DNA from: DTGL01 sp038895395
Lineage (GTDB): Archaea > Iainarchaeota > Iainarchaeia > Iainarchaeales > DTGL01
DNA length: 26,883 nucleotides
Direction of reading: 5' to 3'
Assembly: GCA_038895395.1 (NCBI GenBank)
Contig: JAWANJ010000009.1
Span: forward strand, 1 to 26,883
Position numbers and translations under genes: made by a program. Shown one piece after another: positions 1-7,091 of the stretch; the stretch's first letter is position 1, and every line of letters starts with the position of its first letter. The notes beneath the pieces were generated by a model. It was not told the origin of the DNA, searched no databases, and saw nothing but the letters and a program-made list of their open reading frames with translations.

Positions 1-537
1 CAAATATCACAGACTTTTAGAAAAGAGTATGCTGAAAAAAAGGGAGAATATAACTACAAGGTAATAAAAAAAGAAAAGCTTCTTTCATATAGGCAAGCAG
101 AAGAAGCAGTAACAAGAATTGAAAAACCTTCAAATATTCCAAGGGCGAGGAGTTTAGGATACAAAGCAAAAAAAGGGTTCATAGTAGTGCGTGTCAGAGT
201 TAGGCGCGGTGGCGGAGCTCATAAAAGGCCTAGGTCAGGAAGACGACCAAAAAGAATGGGTGTAAAAAAGCTTACAAGAAATATAAGCATACAAAGGATT
301 GCAGAATTGCGTGCAAGTAGCAAATATCCAAATTGTGAGGTGCTTAATTCTTATTATGTAGGTGAAGACGGCCAGTACAAGTACTATGAGGTTATCCTTG
401 TAGATAGAAATGCGCCAGAGATCAAAGCAGACAAGGATATAAATTGGATATGCAGCCCAAAGCACAAAGGTCGAGCTGAAAGAGGTCTTACTAGCAGAGC
501 TAAGAAAGAAAGGCGTGGCAAAGCAAAAAAAGGATAA
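1..537 (+). CDS. rpl15e: 50S ribosomal protein L15e, 5'-truncated by the window edge
   Basis: This is a large-subunit ribosomal protein found in archaea and eukaryotes, where it binds 23S rRNA. The frame is open from base 1 without a start, so the first residues lie outside the window. The GTG at 187 is an internal valine, not a start. Recognition rests on family-typical strings in order: 'RARSLGYKAKKGFIVVRVRV', 'GRRPKRMGVKKLT', 'KYPNCEVLNSYYVGEDG', 'YEVILVD' and 'RGLTSRAKK'. The C-terminal tail is very basic, as expected for an rRNA-binding protein. Roughly 178 codons are visible, so only a short N-terminal part is missing. A T-rich tract follows the stop. Identification is secure. Confidence 0.97.
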   Translation, partial: QISQTFRKEYAEKKGEYNYKVIKKEKLLSYRQAEEAVTRIEKPSNIPRARSLGYKAKKGFIVVRVRVRRGGGAHKRPRSGRRPKRMGVKKLTRNISIQRIAELRASSKYPNCEVLNSYYVGEDGQYKYYEVILVDRNAPEIKADKDINWICSPKHKGRAERGLTSRAKKERRGKAKKG

Positions 538-557
538 GGCGAGTTTTAGCAAAAAAG

Positions 558-565
558 ATTTAAAG
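558..565 (+). promoter_or_regulatory. TATA box of the 596-1147 gene
   Basis: ATTTAAAG, followed about 31-35 nt downstream by overlapping GTG/ATG starts at 593/596. Using the 26-27 nt spacing seen elsewhere in the window, transcription would start near 588, giving a leader of 5-8 nt. Inferred from spacing only. Confidence 0.4.
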
Positions 566-575
566 AACAAAAGTG

Positions 576-587
576 TTTTATTTTTTT
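576..587 (+). terminator. T-tract after rpl15e, possible archaeal terminator
   Basis: Twelve nucleotides, all T except one A, lie 38 nt after the L15e stop. Archaeal RNA polymerase terminates at such U-tracts without needing a hairpin. The tract sits between the TATA box and the start of the next gene, so it may simply be promoter sequence. Confidence 0.3.
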
Positions 588-595
588 GAGTAGTG

Positions 596-1147
596 ATGTC
601 AAGACCGCTATCTCATGCAAAATCCATTGCAAAAAGGCTTGGCAACAAAATATCAAAAAATGTTAAAAAACCCTTAAAGGCGACACGTAGGTTTATTGCA
701 AGAGAGAAAGCAAAAAGGTTTGAAGGTACTGTAGTCAGATTTGAAGAGCTTCCAGAAAGTGTGCAAAAGGTAATTTTAACCTTGCCAGAGATAAAAACAG
801 CAAAGGTTGGACTCTTAGTTCTTGGTGCTGCCAACGTAGGCTCTGGAATAGTTGATTTGGCCAAAGGGTATGCTGGTATAACAAATGCGAGTGAGTTATA
901 TTTGGGCTTAACAATAATGGGCGTTGGTCAATTTTTTAGAAGGTTGGATCTGCTAAGAAGCAGGGCCCTAGAAAAAGCAGTCAGGAGTTCTGATGATACA
1001 AAAATCAAATCTTTGCGAGAAAAATATGAATTTTTTTTCGTAAGAAAAGTACCAGGGCGCAAACCTGAGCTTGTTTTTACAAACAGAGAAGGTTTATTCA
1101 ATGTTCTTGGAACACCCGTAGGTAGAAGAAGGCAACTTACAAGGTAA
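596..1147 (+). CDS. Hypothetical basic protein with one or two weak hydrophobic segments
   Basis: I do not recognise this 183-residue protein. The first 45 residues are strongly basic (many K/R, including 'AKSIAKRLGNK' and 'FIAREKAKRFEG'), suggesting contact with nucleic acid or membrane phosphate. Residues about 70-115 contain two moderately hydrophobic, glycine-rich stretches ('VGLLVLGAANVGSGIVDLA' and 'ELYLGLTIMGVGQFF') that could be a membrane hairpin. The C-terminal third is again charged and ends in 'GRRRQLTR'. ATG 596 is preferred over GTG 593, which would only add one residue. The gene lies between L15e and an HD hydrolase and has its own TATA-like box, so it need not be part of the ribosomal operon. 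Function unknown. Confidence 0.75.
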   Translation: MSRPLSHAKSIAKRLGNKISKNVKKPLKATRRFIAREKAKRFEGTVVRFEELPESVQKVILTLPEIKTAKVGLLVLGAANVGSGIVDLAKGYAGITNASELYLGLTIMGVGQFFRRLDLLRSRALEKAVRSSDDTKIKSLREKYEFFFVRKVPGRKPELVFTNREGLFNVLGTPVGRRRQLTR

Positions 1148-1162
1148 AAAAGTTATGTTTTG

Positions 1163-1169
1163 TTTTAAG
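1163..1169 (+). promoter_or_regulatory. TATA box, leaderless promoter of the HD gene
   Basis: TTTTAAG is centred 26 nt upstream of ATG 1192, the spacing at which archaeal transcription begins. The transcript should therefore start at or next to the start codon, and no Shine-Dalgarno motif is present. This supports ATG 1192. Confidence 0.6.
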
Positions 1170-1191
1170 TAGTAAGACTGAGGTTTGGTAA

Positions 1192-1719
1192 ATGAACAAA
1201 GACATAATTCCAACAGAAAGACAATGCCTAGAAATACTAAAAGCACATAATGTGCCCAAAAACATCATAAAGCATTCTATTAAAGTAAAAGAGTTTGCGT
1301 TGGATCTGTGTAAAATGATTAAAAAGCGAGGTTTAAAGGTAAATGAAAAGTTGGTTGTGGCTGCAGCACTTTTGCACGATATTGACAAGGCAGAAACCTT
1401 GGATTCTACTGAAAAAATTCATGGCAAAGTTGGTGCTGAAAAACTTGAAAAAATGGGTATGAAAAGCGTTGCAGATATTGTGCGAACTCATTTACTTGAA
1501 AGCATAATTAAGGGGGAACTTAAAACAATGGAGCAAAAGATTGTTTTCTATGCAGATAAAAGGGTTTTAGATGACAACGTTGTTAGTATTGAAGAAAGAT
1601 ATGAATACCTAAAACAAAGGTATGGTTTAAAGGATGATCAAATAATGAAAACTATTGAAGATAGCTATCCCAAAGTGATTGAGCTTGAGAAGGAGCTGAT
1701 TGAATGGAAAAAAAGTTGA
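1192..1719 (+). CDS. HD-domain phosphohydrolase
   Basis: This 175-residue HD-superfamily protein is predicted to be a metal-dependent phosphohydrolase (phosphatase or phosphodiesterase). Substrate unknown. Metal ligands are in the usual order: H28 in 'IIKHSIKV', the H62-D63 doublet in 'ALLHDIDK', H77 and H100 in the central helices, and D122 in 'FYADKRV'. The 'RTH' and 'YADK' segments resemble the small archaeal HD proteins related to the HDIG group. The domain fills the whole protein, with no fused sensor or nuclease domain. The leaderless-type promoter makes it the first gene of a unit, and the next gene begins inside its 3' end (16-nt overlap), implying co-transcription with a membrane protein. 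Confidence 0.85.
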   Translation: MNKDIIPTERQCLEILKAHNVPKNIIKHSIKVKEFALDLCKMIKKRGLKVNEKLVVAAALLHDIDKAETLDSTEKIHGKVGAEKLEKMGMKSVADIVRTHLLESIIKGELKTMEQKIVFYADKRVLDDNVVSIEERYEYLKQRYGLKDDQIMKTIEDSYPKVIELEKELIEWKKS

Positions 1720-2234
1720 AACTAGTGATTTCTGAACTTGTGGTGCTATGTGCTCTTGTGTTTGGCCACATTTTATCTGAGTTTTTTGGGACTTGGGTTT
1801 TTGTTGTGTATTGCGTTGCTTGCTTAGCTTTGTATTTTTTCATTCTTCTAATGCTTAAAAAGGAAGTTAAAGAAGATTTTTGGAGATATGGTATTTACTT
1901 TTTGCTTCTTCTTTTGCTGGTTTTGTATGCTCTCTTTGCAATCTTAAAAATCAAAGAAAACGTTTTTGACCTAAGGCCTTTACTTTTGGCAATTTTGGGT
2001 TTATTTTGTGTTAATCTTGTTTTTAGGTCCATATTTGCCAAAAAATATGTTGAAGGGAGGGTTCTTTTATGCGACGGTGAGCTTGCAACTGTTGAGTTGC
2101 CGTTTGATCTTTTTGCTGCCATAAACCCTGGAAAATATGTGGTAAAATGTGATAAAAATTTTAAAAAGGGAGATAAGGTCAAAGTTTTAATAAAGAGTGG
2201 TTTTTTCAAAAGGGTTCCAGATAGGATAATATAG
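1704..2234 (+). CDS. Four-helix membrane protein with a cytoplasmic beta-rich tail
   Basis: A 176-residue predicted integral membrane protein. Four hydrophobic segments are visible at roughly residues 8-27, 30-50, 64-84 and 91-108, then a soluble tail of about 65 residues ('GRVLLCDGELATVELPFDLF ...' followed by 'PGKYVVKCDKNFKKGDKVKV') that alternates like a small beta barrel, similar in style to NfeD-type OB tails. It recalls an archaeal DUF family (possibly DUF2101), but I cannot confirm this without a profile search. The gene overlaps the HD gene by 16 nt. GGAG at 1691-1694 is a possible weak ribosome binding site. Function unknown. Confidence 0.75.
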   Translation: MEKKLKLVISELVVLCALVFGHILSEFFGTWVFVVYCVACLALYFFILLMLKKEVKEDFWRYGIYFLLLLLLVLYALFAILKIKENVFDLRPLLLAILGLFCVNLVFRSIFAKKYVEGRVLLCDGELATVELPFDLFAAINPGKYVVKCDKNFKKGDKVKVLIKSGFFKRVPDRII

Positions 2235-2283
2235 TATCACAAAATAATGACAAATAAAATAATTTCGTTAGAGAAAATTTTTA

Positions 2284-2646
2284 ATGCTGCTAAGAGAATA
2301 TGCAATAAATAGGGTTTCACTTCTATGTGCTTTTATTGGTGTCGTATTTCTTTTTCTTTATTCTTACTATGACGCTCCAAAAAACGTTAGGCTATCCGAT
2401 TTAACTGAAAAAGATGTCCACAGCAAAGTAATAGTTGATGCCGTTGTAGTTTCAAGTGGGCTCTCCAACAACACATTAATTTTTGAGATTAATGACGGCG
2501 ACAGATTTAAATGTGTGCTATTCAATCCCAGCTTGGAGCAGAGGATTGTTTTACAAAAAGGAAATTTTGTCAGGATTTTTGGAAAAGTAAGTACATACAA
2601 GGGGGAATTAGAAATTATAGTAGAGAAGGTGTGGCTGCTTGATTGA
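2284..2646 (+). CDS. Membrane-anchored OB-fold protein
   Basis: This 120-residue protein has one N-terminal transmembrane helix (about residues 12-28, 'VSLLCAFIGVVFLFLYSYY'). An OB-fold-like domain follows: 'KVIVDAVVVSSG', 'TLIFEINDG-RFKCVLFN', 'GNFVRIFGKVSTYKGELEII'. This strand pattern matches the tRNA-anticodon/RPA-type OB fold (OB_NTP_bind/tRNA_anti-like). A bare OB fold on a membrane anchor could bind nucleic acid or oligosaccharide. Nothing in the sequence settles which. The 3' end overlaps the TctA-like permease by 8 nt, so the two are almost certainly made together. An A/T-rich box near 2252-2260 lies at promoter distance from ATG 2284. Confidence 0.75.
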   Translation: MLLREYAINRVSLLCAFIGVVFLFLYSYYDAPKNVRLSDLTEKDVHSKVIVDAVVVSSGLSNNTLIFEINDGDRFKCVLFNPSLEQRIVLQKGNFVRIFGKVSTYKGELEIIVEKVWLLD

Positions 2647-3820
2647 AATACTAATGTGGGGGTTATTAGGCTGCGTTGCAGGTATTTTTAGTGGAATAAC
2701 ACCCGGGATTCATGTAAATACTTTAGCTTTCTTAGTTTTGTTACTTGTTACAGATGCCCCAGCAGGCCTGATTTCTTTTATTGTAGCCATGGCTATAACG
2801 CACAGCTTTTATGATTTTATTCCAAGCATAGTTCTTGGAGTACCAGATGAAAGCAATTATCTTAGTTTGCTTCCTGGCCATAGGTATTTAGTTAAAGGAC
2901 TGGCCTACAGAGCGATAATGCTAACAGCAATTGGAGGCCTCTTTGGAACTATTATTTTAATTATTTTCTTACCTCTTTTTATGTTTTTTCTTTATAGAGT
3001 GGGCAATTTCTTGCCACTAGCAATACCTTGGCTTCTGATAGCAGTTCTCTTGCTTGTGGTTTTATCTGCAAAGAATAAAATTAAAACACTTTTAGTTGTT
3101 TTGCTTTCAGCAGCTTTAGGCACAATTCTGTTGAACAAAATGTCACTAGAAAACGGGGTAATGGCAATAGTTATTGGTGCTTTTTCAATTAGTGGACTTA
3201 CAATCTCACTCATTAATGATATAAAACTCAGAAAACAAAAGCTTTTTTTAGGAGATATTGAGCTTGGAAATGTCATGAGGGGTTCTCTTTTGGCATTTTT
3301 AGGTTCTTCGATAGTGGCAATGTTACCCAGCATGGGTCCCAACCATGCAGCTTTTATCTTGAGAAAAATATTCAAAAACATTGGAACTGAGGTTTACATG
3401 ATTATGATTGGGGGGATAAACACCTGCAACTTAATATTATCTCTTTTTGTGCTGTATTCAATTGGCAAAACCCGCACCGGAATTGCATTGGCAATTAGGG
3501 AAATTATAAACAAAGACCCACAAACTCTGTTTCTCTTTATTGGTATAACTCTTATTTCTGCATCTTTTTCAATTTTTACTATAGCTCATTTTAGCAGTGT
3601 TATACTTAAAAGTCTACAAAAGGTATCTTATAAAAAAATAAGCACGGTTATCCTAATAGGGCTTTTGATTTTTGTGCTTTTTTTCTGTGGACCAATTGGG
3701 CTGATCGCCACATTAACTGCAAGTAGCATAGGTATTTATGCTATAACAAACAGGGTTCCTAGAAGTGCCTCAATGGCTTTTTTAATTGTACCAACAATTG
3801 TAATTTATTTATGTCTATGA
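2639..3820 (+). CDS. TctA-like integral membrane permease (COG1784-type)
   Basis: A 393-residue polytopic membrane protein with about nine or ten hydrophobic segments. The N-terminus carries the TctA-family signature around 'GIFSGITPGIHVNTLAF' (residues 16-32) and a related inverted half near 'GSSIVAMLPSMGPNHAAFIL', where glycine/proline-rich hairpins sit inside the membrane. Bacterial TctA works with TctB and a periplasmic TctC to import tricarboxylates. Archaeal members of this kind occur alone, and neither partner is present here, so the transported compound is unknown. The TTG start at 2639 has AGGTG at 2627-2631 ahead of it. ATG 2654 is the alternative. The gene overlaps its neighbours on both sides (8 and 10 nt). 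Confidence 0.8.
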   Translation: MIEILMWGLLGCVAGIFSGITPGIHVNTLAFLVLLLVTDAPAGLISFIVAMAITHSFYDFIPSIVLGVPDESNYLSLLPGHRYLVKGLAYRAIMLTAIGGLFGTIILIIFLPLFMFFLYRVGNFLPLAIPWLLIAVLLLVVLSAKNKIKTLLVVLLSAALGTILLNKMSLENGVMAIVIGAFSISGLTISLINDIKLRKQKLFLGDIELGNVMRGSLLAFLGSSIVAMLPSMGPNHAAFILRKIFKNIGTEVYMIMIGGINTCNLILSLFVLYSIGKTRTGIALAIREIINKDPQTLFLFIGITLISASFSIFTIAHFSSVILKSLQKVSYKKISTVILIGLLIFVLFFCGPIGLIATLTASSIGIYAITNRVPRSASMAFLIVPTIVIYLCL

Positions 3821-4185
3821 TCTTTAGAATAAAAAAAGATGTTCTTGAAGGGATTATAGAGGCTGTTAAAAACACCTATCCAAGAGAATTCTTTGCACTC
3901 TTAGGAAGTTCAAATGACAAAATCATAGATGAGATTATAGTGGTGCCTGCTATATATGGAAGCACACACGTATTGATAAAATCTAATTTGATTCCATTTG
4001 ATTCCAAAATCGTTGGCTCTGTGCATTCACACCCTATTGGCTTGCCAAAACCAAGCACAGAAGATTTGAGGCATTTTTCGAATTTTGGAGATGTACATTT
4101 AATAATATCTTGGCCTTTTTCTATAGATAGTATAAAAGCGTATGATGTTCACGGAAAAGAAATTGAACTGGTGATAGTGGAATGA
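3811..4185 (+). CDS. Stand-alone JAMM/MPN metalloprotease
   Basis: This 124-residue protein is a minimal Mov34/MPN/PAD1 (JAMM) domain. The zinc site is complete: E26 in 'PREFFALLG', H72-x-H74 in 'VHSHP', S82 and D85 in 'PSTEDL', giving the canonical HxHx7Sx2D spacing. JAMM enzymes cut isopeptide or peptide bonds at the C-terminus of ubiquitin-fold proteins. In archaea relatives act as desampylases on SAMP proteins or in sulfur-carrier processing. No ubiquitin-like carrier or E1 gene is in the window. The gene overlaps the permease upstream (10 nt) and gpmI downstream (ATGA, 4 nt), so it is translated in one operon with them. Starts at 3811 and 3817 are both possible. Confidence 0.88.
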   Translation: MSMIFRIKKDVLEGIIEAVKNTYPREFFALLGSSNDKIIDEIIVVPAIYGSTHVLIKSNLIPFDSKIVGSVHSHPIGLPKPSTEDLRHFSNFGDVHLIISWPFSIDSIKAYDVHGKEIELVIVE

Positions 4186-5704
4186 GAAAGGTTATTTTGG
4201 TTATAAGAGATGGTTGGGGCTATAGCCCAAAAAAGGAAGGAAATGCCATATTAAATGCCAAAACACCAAATACAGATAGGCTGATGAAAAAATATCCGAA
4301 CACTCTTCTTGATTGTGCTGGTGAAGCTGTTGGATTGCCTGCAGGCTATCAAGGAAACAGCGAGGTTGGACATTTGACCATTGGAAGTGGTAGAATAATA
4401 TTCCAACCAATGGTGCGAATAGATAAAGCGATACAATCAGGGGAGTTTTTCAGTAATAAGGCATTTAAAGCAGCGGTTGAAAACTGCAAAAAAAATAATT
4501 CATCAATGCACATAATTGGGCTTTTGCAATCCGAAGGGGTGCATTCTCATGAAAACCATCTTTTTGCTCTGCTTGAACTTTGTAAAAAAGAAAACTTGAA
4601 AGACGTTTACATACATGCTATATTTGACGGCCGTGATGCACCACCAACTGATGGTATAAAGCACTTAAAAAAGTTAAATGAGGTCATAGGTAAGTTGAAT
4701 TTAGGCAAAATCGCCACAATTTCTGGAAGATATTTCACAATGGATAGAGATAAGCGTTGGGACAGAACTAAGAAATCGTATGACTGCATTGTTTTGGGAA
4801 ATGCTGAAGAAGAATTTGAAGATGTTGAAAAAAAGGTCCTAGAATGCTACAGCAAAGGCGAAACAGACGAGTTTATAAAACCCAGAAAAGCAAAGGGTTA
4901 TAAGGGCGTAAAGGATGGAGACAGCATCATTTTCTTTAACTTTAGAACAGATAGGCCAAGACAATTAACTCAAGCTATTGTTGAAAAAGATTTTGCGGGG
5001 TGGGAAAGAAAACCTTTGAATGTATGCTTTGTTGCGATGACTCAATATTATAACCCAATGAACGCTCTAGTTGCTTTTGAAGATCAACCTTTGAACAATC
5101 TTTTGGGTGAGGTAATAAGCAAAGCGGGGATAAAGCAGCTAAGGATCTCAGAAACCGAAANNNNNNNNNNTATGCACATGTAACCTTCTTTTTTAATGGC
5201 CAAAATGAGAAACCATATCCTGGAGAAGACCGTATATTAATAGATTCACCAAAGGTACCCACATATGATCTCAAACCCGAAATGAGCGCTTTTGAAGTAA
5301 CTGAAAGGCTCATAAGGGAGATTGAAAGCAACAAGTATGGTTTTATAGTAGTAAATCTGGTAAATGGTGACCTTGTTGGCCACACTGGTGTGTGGGAAGC
5401 TTGCATAAAGGCAGCAGAAACAGTAGATGCTTGTGTTGGCAAAATTGTTAACGCGGGGCTAAAAAACAATTATGTTTTGCTAATTTTTGCAGATCATGGA
5501 AATTTGGAAGATAAAAGTGGACAATTTAGCACTTCTCATACTACAAACAAAGTTCCTTTTGTATTAGTCTCTAAAGAAAAAAAGCTCAAATCCATAAAAC
5601 TTTTAGACGACAAAGGACTTCAAGATGTAGCACCCACTGTGCTTGAGCTTATGAACATACCAAAACCAAAAGAGATGACAGGACAAAGCATAATAGCTCA
5701 CTAG
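4182..5704 (+). CDS. gpmI: 2,3-bisphosphoglycerate-independent phosphoglycerate mutase (broken by assembly gap)
   Basis: Interconverts 3- and 2-phosphoglycerate in glycolysis/gluconeogenesis using two Mn2+ ions. It is the bacterial-type (alkaline phosphatase superfamily) enzyme. Visible landmarks are D10 in 'VIRDGWGY', catalytic S60 in 'GNSEVGH', 'GVHSHENHL', 'DGRDAPP', 'FNFRTDRPRQLT', 'LVNGDLVGHTG' and 'FADHGNLED'. The frame before the 10-N run ends '...LRISETE' plus one A. The frame after it resumes at once with 'YAHVTFFFNG'. The family reads ETE-K-YAHV here, so two nucleotides rather than ten should join the halves, giving 504 residues, a normal length. The apparent frameshift is thus an assembly artefact and not a pseudogene. 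GGTGAT at 4170-4175 and the ATGA overlap support ATG 4182. Confidence 0.95.
5161..5170. other. Assembly gap placeholder (10 N) inside gpmI
   Basis: A run of ten undetermined bases. Reading frames on both sides, compared with the conserved GpmI motif, imply that about 2 nt are truly missing. The run length is therefore arbitrary, and downstream coordinates are probably inflated by about 8. Confidence 0.9.
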
Positions 5705-5718
5705 TTACCAAAGGTAAA

Positions 5719-5726
5719 TTTAAATA
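5719..5726 (+). promoter_or_regulatory. TATA box of the pilin-like operon
   Basis: TTTAAATA with a purine-rich flank (AAGGTAAA) upstream that could act as a BRE. Its centre is 27.5 nt before ATG 5750, which predicts a leaderless mRNA and favours ATG 5750 over the in-frame ATGs at 5759 and 5765. Confidence 0.65.
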
Positions 5727-5749
5727 CTTCCTTTTTTATTAATCGTATT

Positions 5750-6196
5750 ATGGTTTTGATGCACATGTGGGTGTGTAGGCACAAAAGGAACAAGGGACAG
5801 CTTACTTTGGACTTGCTTTTAGCATTTTTATATCTCATAGTACTGATAGACGCTTTGATTATTTTTGGCAGGAATTACCTGCAAAATCAAAATGAGATCC
5901 TTGTGAGACTTCAAGAAAAAAGAATTGCATACAGTGTTTCTGAAATGTTGGGCGCAAGCTATGTTCTTAGCGACGGTAATTCAGAGGTTAGATTTGTCAT
6001 ACCTAAAATTAGATATATGAATAAAACCATGCCTATGCCTTGCAACGTTGATATAAACAATGATTCTGTAAAAGTAACAGCAACTGTCGGTGGTGAAACA
6101 ATAAGCGAAGTTGTAAGAATAGTAAAACCAACAAATGCAGTGCTAAACAGTAGCAATTTAAAATGTGGAGAAGAACTTAGAATAAACTACTCTTAA
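5750..6196 (+). CDS. Pilin-like protein with class III signal peptide (first of four)
   Basis: A 148-residue protein. Its basic N-terminus 'CRHKRNKGQ' is followed directly by a hydrophobic helix ('LTLDLLLAFLYLIVLIDALI'). The KGQ motif fits the archaeal class III (FlaK/EppA-type) prepilin signal, cleaved between G and Q, with an acidic residue (D) at about +5 of the mature chain. The remainder is a compact extracellular beta-rich region with two cysteines ('MPCNVDI' and 'LKCGEE') that may form a disulfide. No prepilin peptidase is in the window. It starts a run of four co-directional genes with similar N-terminal architecture. Archaeal pili or pilus-like surface structures are the likely destination. 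The exact function is unknown. Confidence 0.75.
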   Translation: MVLMHMWVCRHKRNKGQLTLDLLLAFLYLIVLIDALIIFGRNYLQNQNEILVRLQEKRIAYSVSEMLGASYVLSDGNSEVRFVIPKIRYMNKTMPMPCNVDINNDSVKVTATVGGETISEVVRIVKPTNAVLNSSNLKCGEELRINYS

Positions 6197-6207
6197 AGGT
6201 AATGTAA

Positions 6208-6741
6208 ATGAAAAAGAAGGGTTTTTTAGAAAGTGTTGATGTGATGTTATCTACTATCTTACTGATGTTTGCGGTAGGCTATGCCTATCGTGTTTCAGAG
6301 GGGAACTATTACTCTATAAAACAAGATGAGCTATATGATGAATTAAGAATTGTTGGGAATAATGCAGCAGAAATACTTGTAAGTGCACCTGAAATAACGT
6401 GTCAGTGTTCGGTGCTAGCAGGTACTAGCACTGGCAGAGCACTTTATATAATGAATTGCTTGGACATAAGCAAAATAAGTGTTATGTCAGCTGATGATTT
6501 AAAACGTACATTAAAGATACCTAACGAAAGGTTTGGGGCAAGTCTAAAACTTCAAGCTGGAACTACTACTCTTGGACCATATGGTGACAATATGCCATCA
6601 GAAGTCAAAGATTATTACTCTGAAAGAAGGATTGTTATAGCAAATGCTGGAAACATAACAAAGGAAAAGTTATTGAAATGTATGCAAGGTAGAGAAACTT
6701 GCGATAAATATGTTGCCACAATTACAGTGTGGAGGACTTAA
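6208..6741 (+). CDS. Pilin-like protein (second of four)
   Basis: A 177-residue protein starting 'MKKKGFLESVDVMLSTILLM': a short lysine-rich head, G, then F, a 20-residue hydrophobic helix and an acidic residue at about +6. This is pilin-like but deviates from the classic KGQ form. The ectodomain holds five cysteines, including the tight 'ITCQCS' pair and later 'MNCLD', 'LKCMQ' and 'ETCDK', suggesting disulfides outside the cell. The gene begins 11 nt after the previous stop with an 'AAAGGTAATG' sequence ahead. Its 3' end carries the ribosome binding site of the next gene. Function inferred only from architecture and neighbours. Confidence 0.7.
   Translation: MKKKGFLESVDVMLSTILLMFAVGYAYRVSEGNYYSIKQDELYDELRIVGNNAAEILVSAPEITCQCSVLAGTSTGRALYIMNCLDISKISVMSADDLKRTLKIPNERFGASLKLQAGTTTLGPYGDNMPSEVKDYYSERRIVIANAGNITKEKLLKCMQGRETCDKYVATITVWRT
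6731..6735 (+). promoter_or_regulatory. Shine-Dalgarno motif for the third pilin-like gene
   Basis: GGAGG lies 8 nt before ATG 6744 and overlaps the 3' end of the preceding gene. It favours ATG 6744 over the in-frame GTG at 6729, which would place the motif inside the reading frame. Confidence 0.65.
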
Positions 6742-6743
6742 AT

Positions 6744-7091
6744 ATGTCACAATTAAGGAAAAAAGATTGTAGGGAAGGGGGGTTTATATTTACCTTGGAT
6801 AGCATTGCTGCTGCTTGCATAATTGCTCTCTTAGCAGTAACATGGTCTATATCAGTAAGATCCAAAGAAGGCGAAGCTTATTATAGGTATATGGAAAAAA
6901 TCGCTAGAGACAAATCTTTGACAGGATTATACACTGCAGACAATACAAGTGATTACTTCGTACCAAATGATGTTAATCGAAACATTGTATGCAAAAAATA
7001 CTTTGTTTACACGACAAACCCAAGAATTGCACAAAGCGACATGAATGTGCGTGTTATCTGTGTGAGTGATGTATTGGTGATGATTCCATGA
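6744..7091 (+). CDS. Pilin-like protein (third of four)
   Basis: A 115-residue protein whose N-terminus reads 'RKKDCREGGFIFTLDSIAAA' followed by 'CIIALLAVTWSI'. The GF-x-FTLD pattern in front of a hydrophobic helix recurs in archaeal pilin-like proteins and parallels 'GFLESVD' in the preceding gene. The soluble part is short, with cysteines at 'IVCKKY' and 'VICVSD'. The start at 6744 is chosen because GGAGG lies 8 nt upstream, and the N-terminus becomes a normal basic leader. The upstream GTG 6729 is less likely. The gene is coupled to both neighbours: it begins 2 nt after one stop, and its end overlaps the next gene's ATG (ATGA) by 4 nt. Confidence 0.68.
   Translation: MSQLRKKDCREGGFIFTLDSIAAACIIALLAVTWSISVRSKEGEAYYRYMEKIARDKSLTGLYTADNTSDYFVPNDVNRNIVCKKYFVYTTNPRIAQSDMNVRVICVSDVLVMIP

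Noticed and set aside
1192..1719. HD protein as a Cas3-type HD nuclease
   Set aside because: No helicase, cas gene or CRISPR repeat is present, and the motif spacing fits small stand-alone archaeal HD phosphohydrolases.
4975..5469. Minus-strand open frame across the N gap
   Set aside because: It is antisense to conserved gpmI motifs, crosses undetermined bases and resembles no protein.
6412..6431. Inverted repeat GTGCTAG/CTAGCAC in the second pilin-like gene
   Set aside because: Seven-base arms inside coding sequence with no link to a start, stop or promoter; likely chance.
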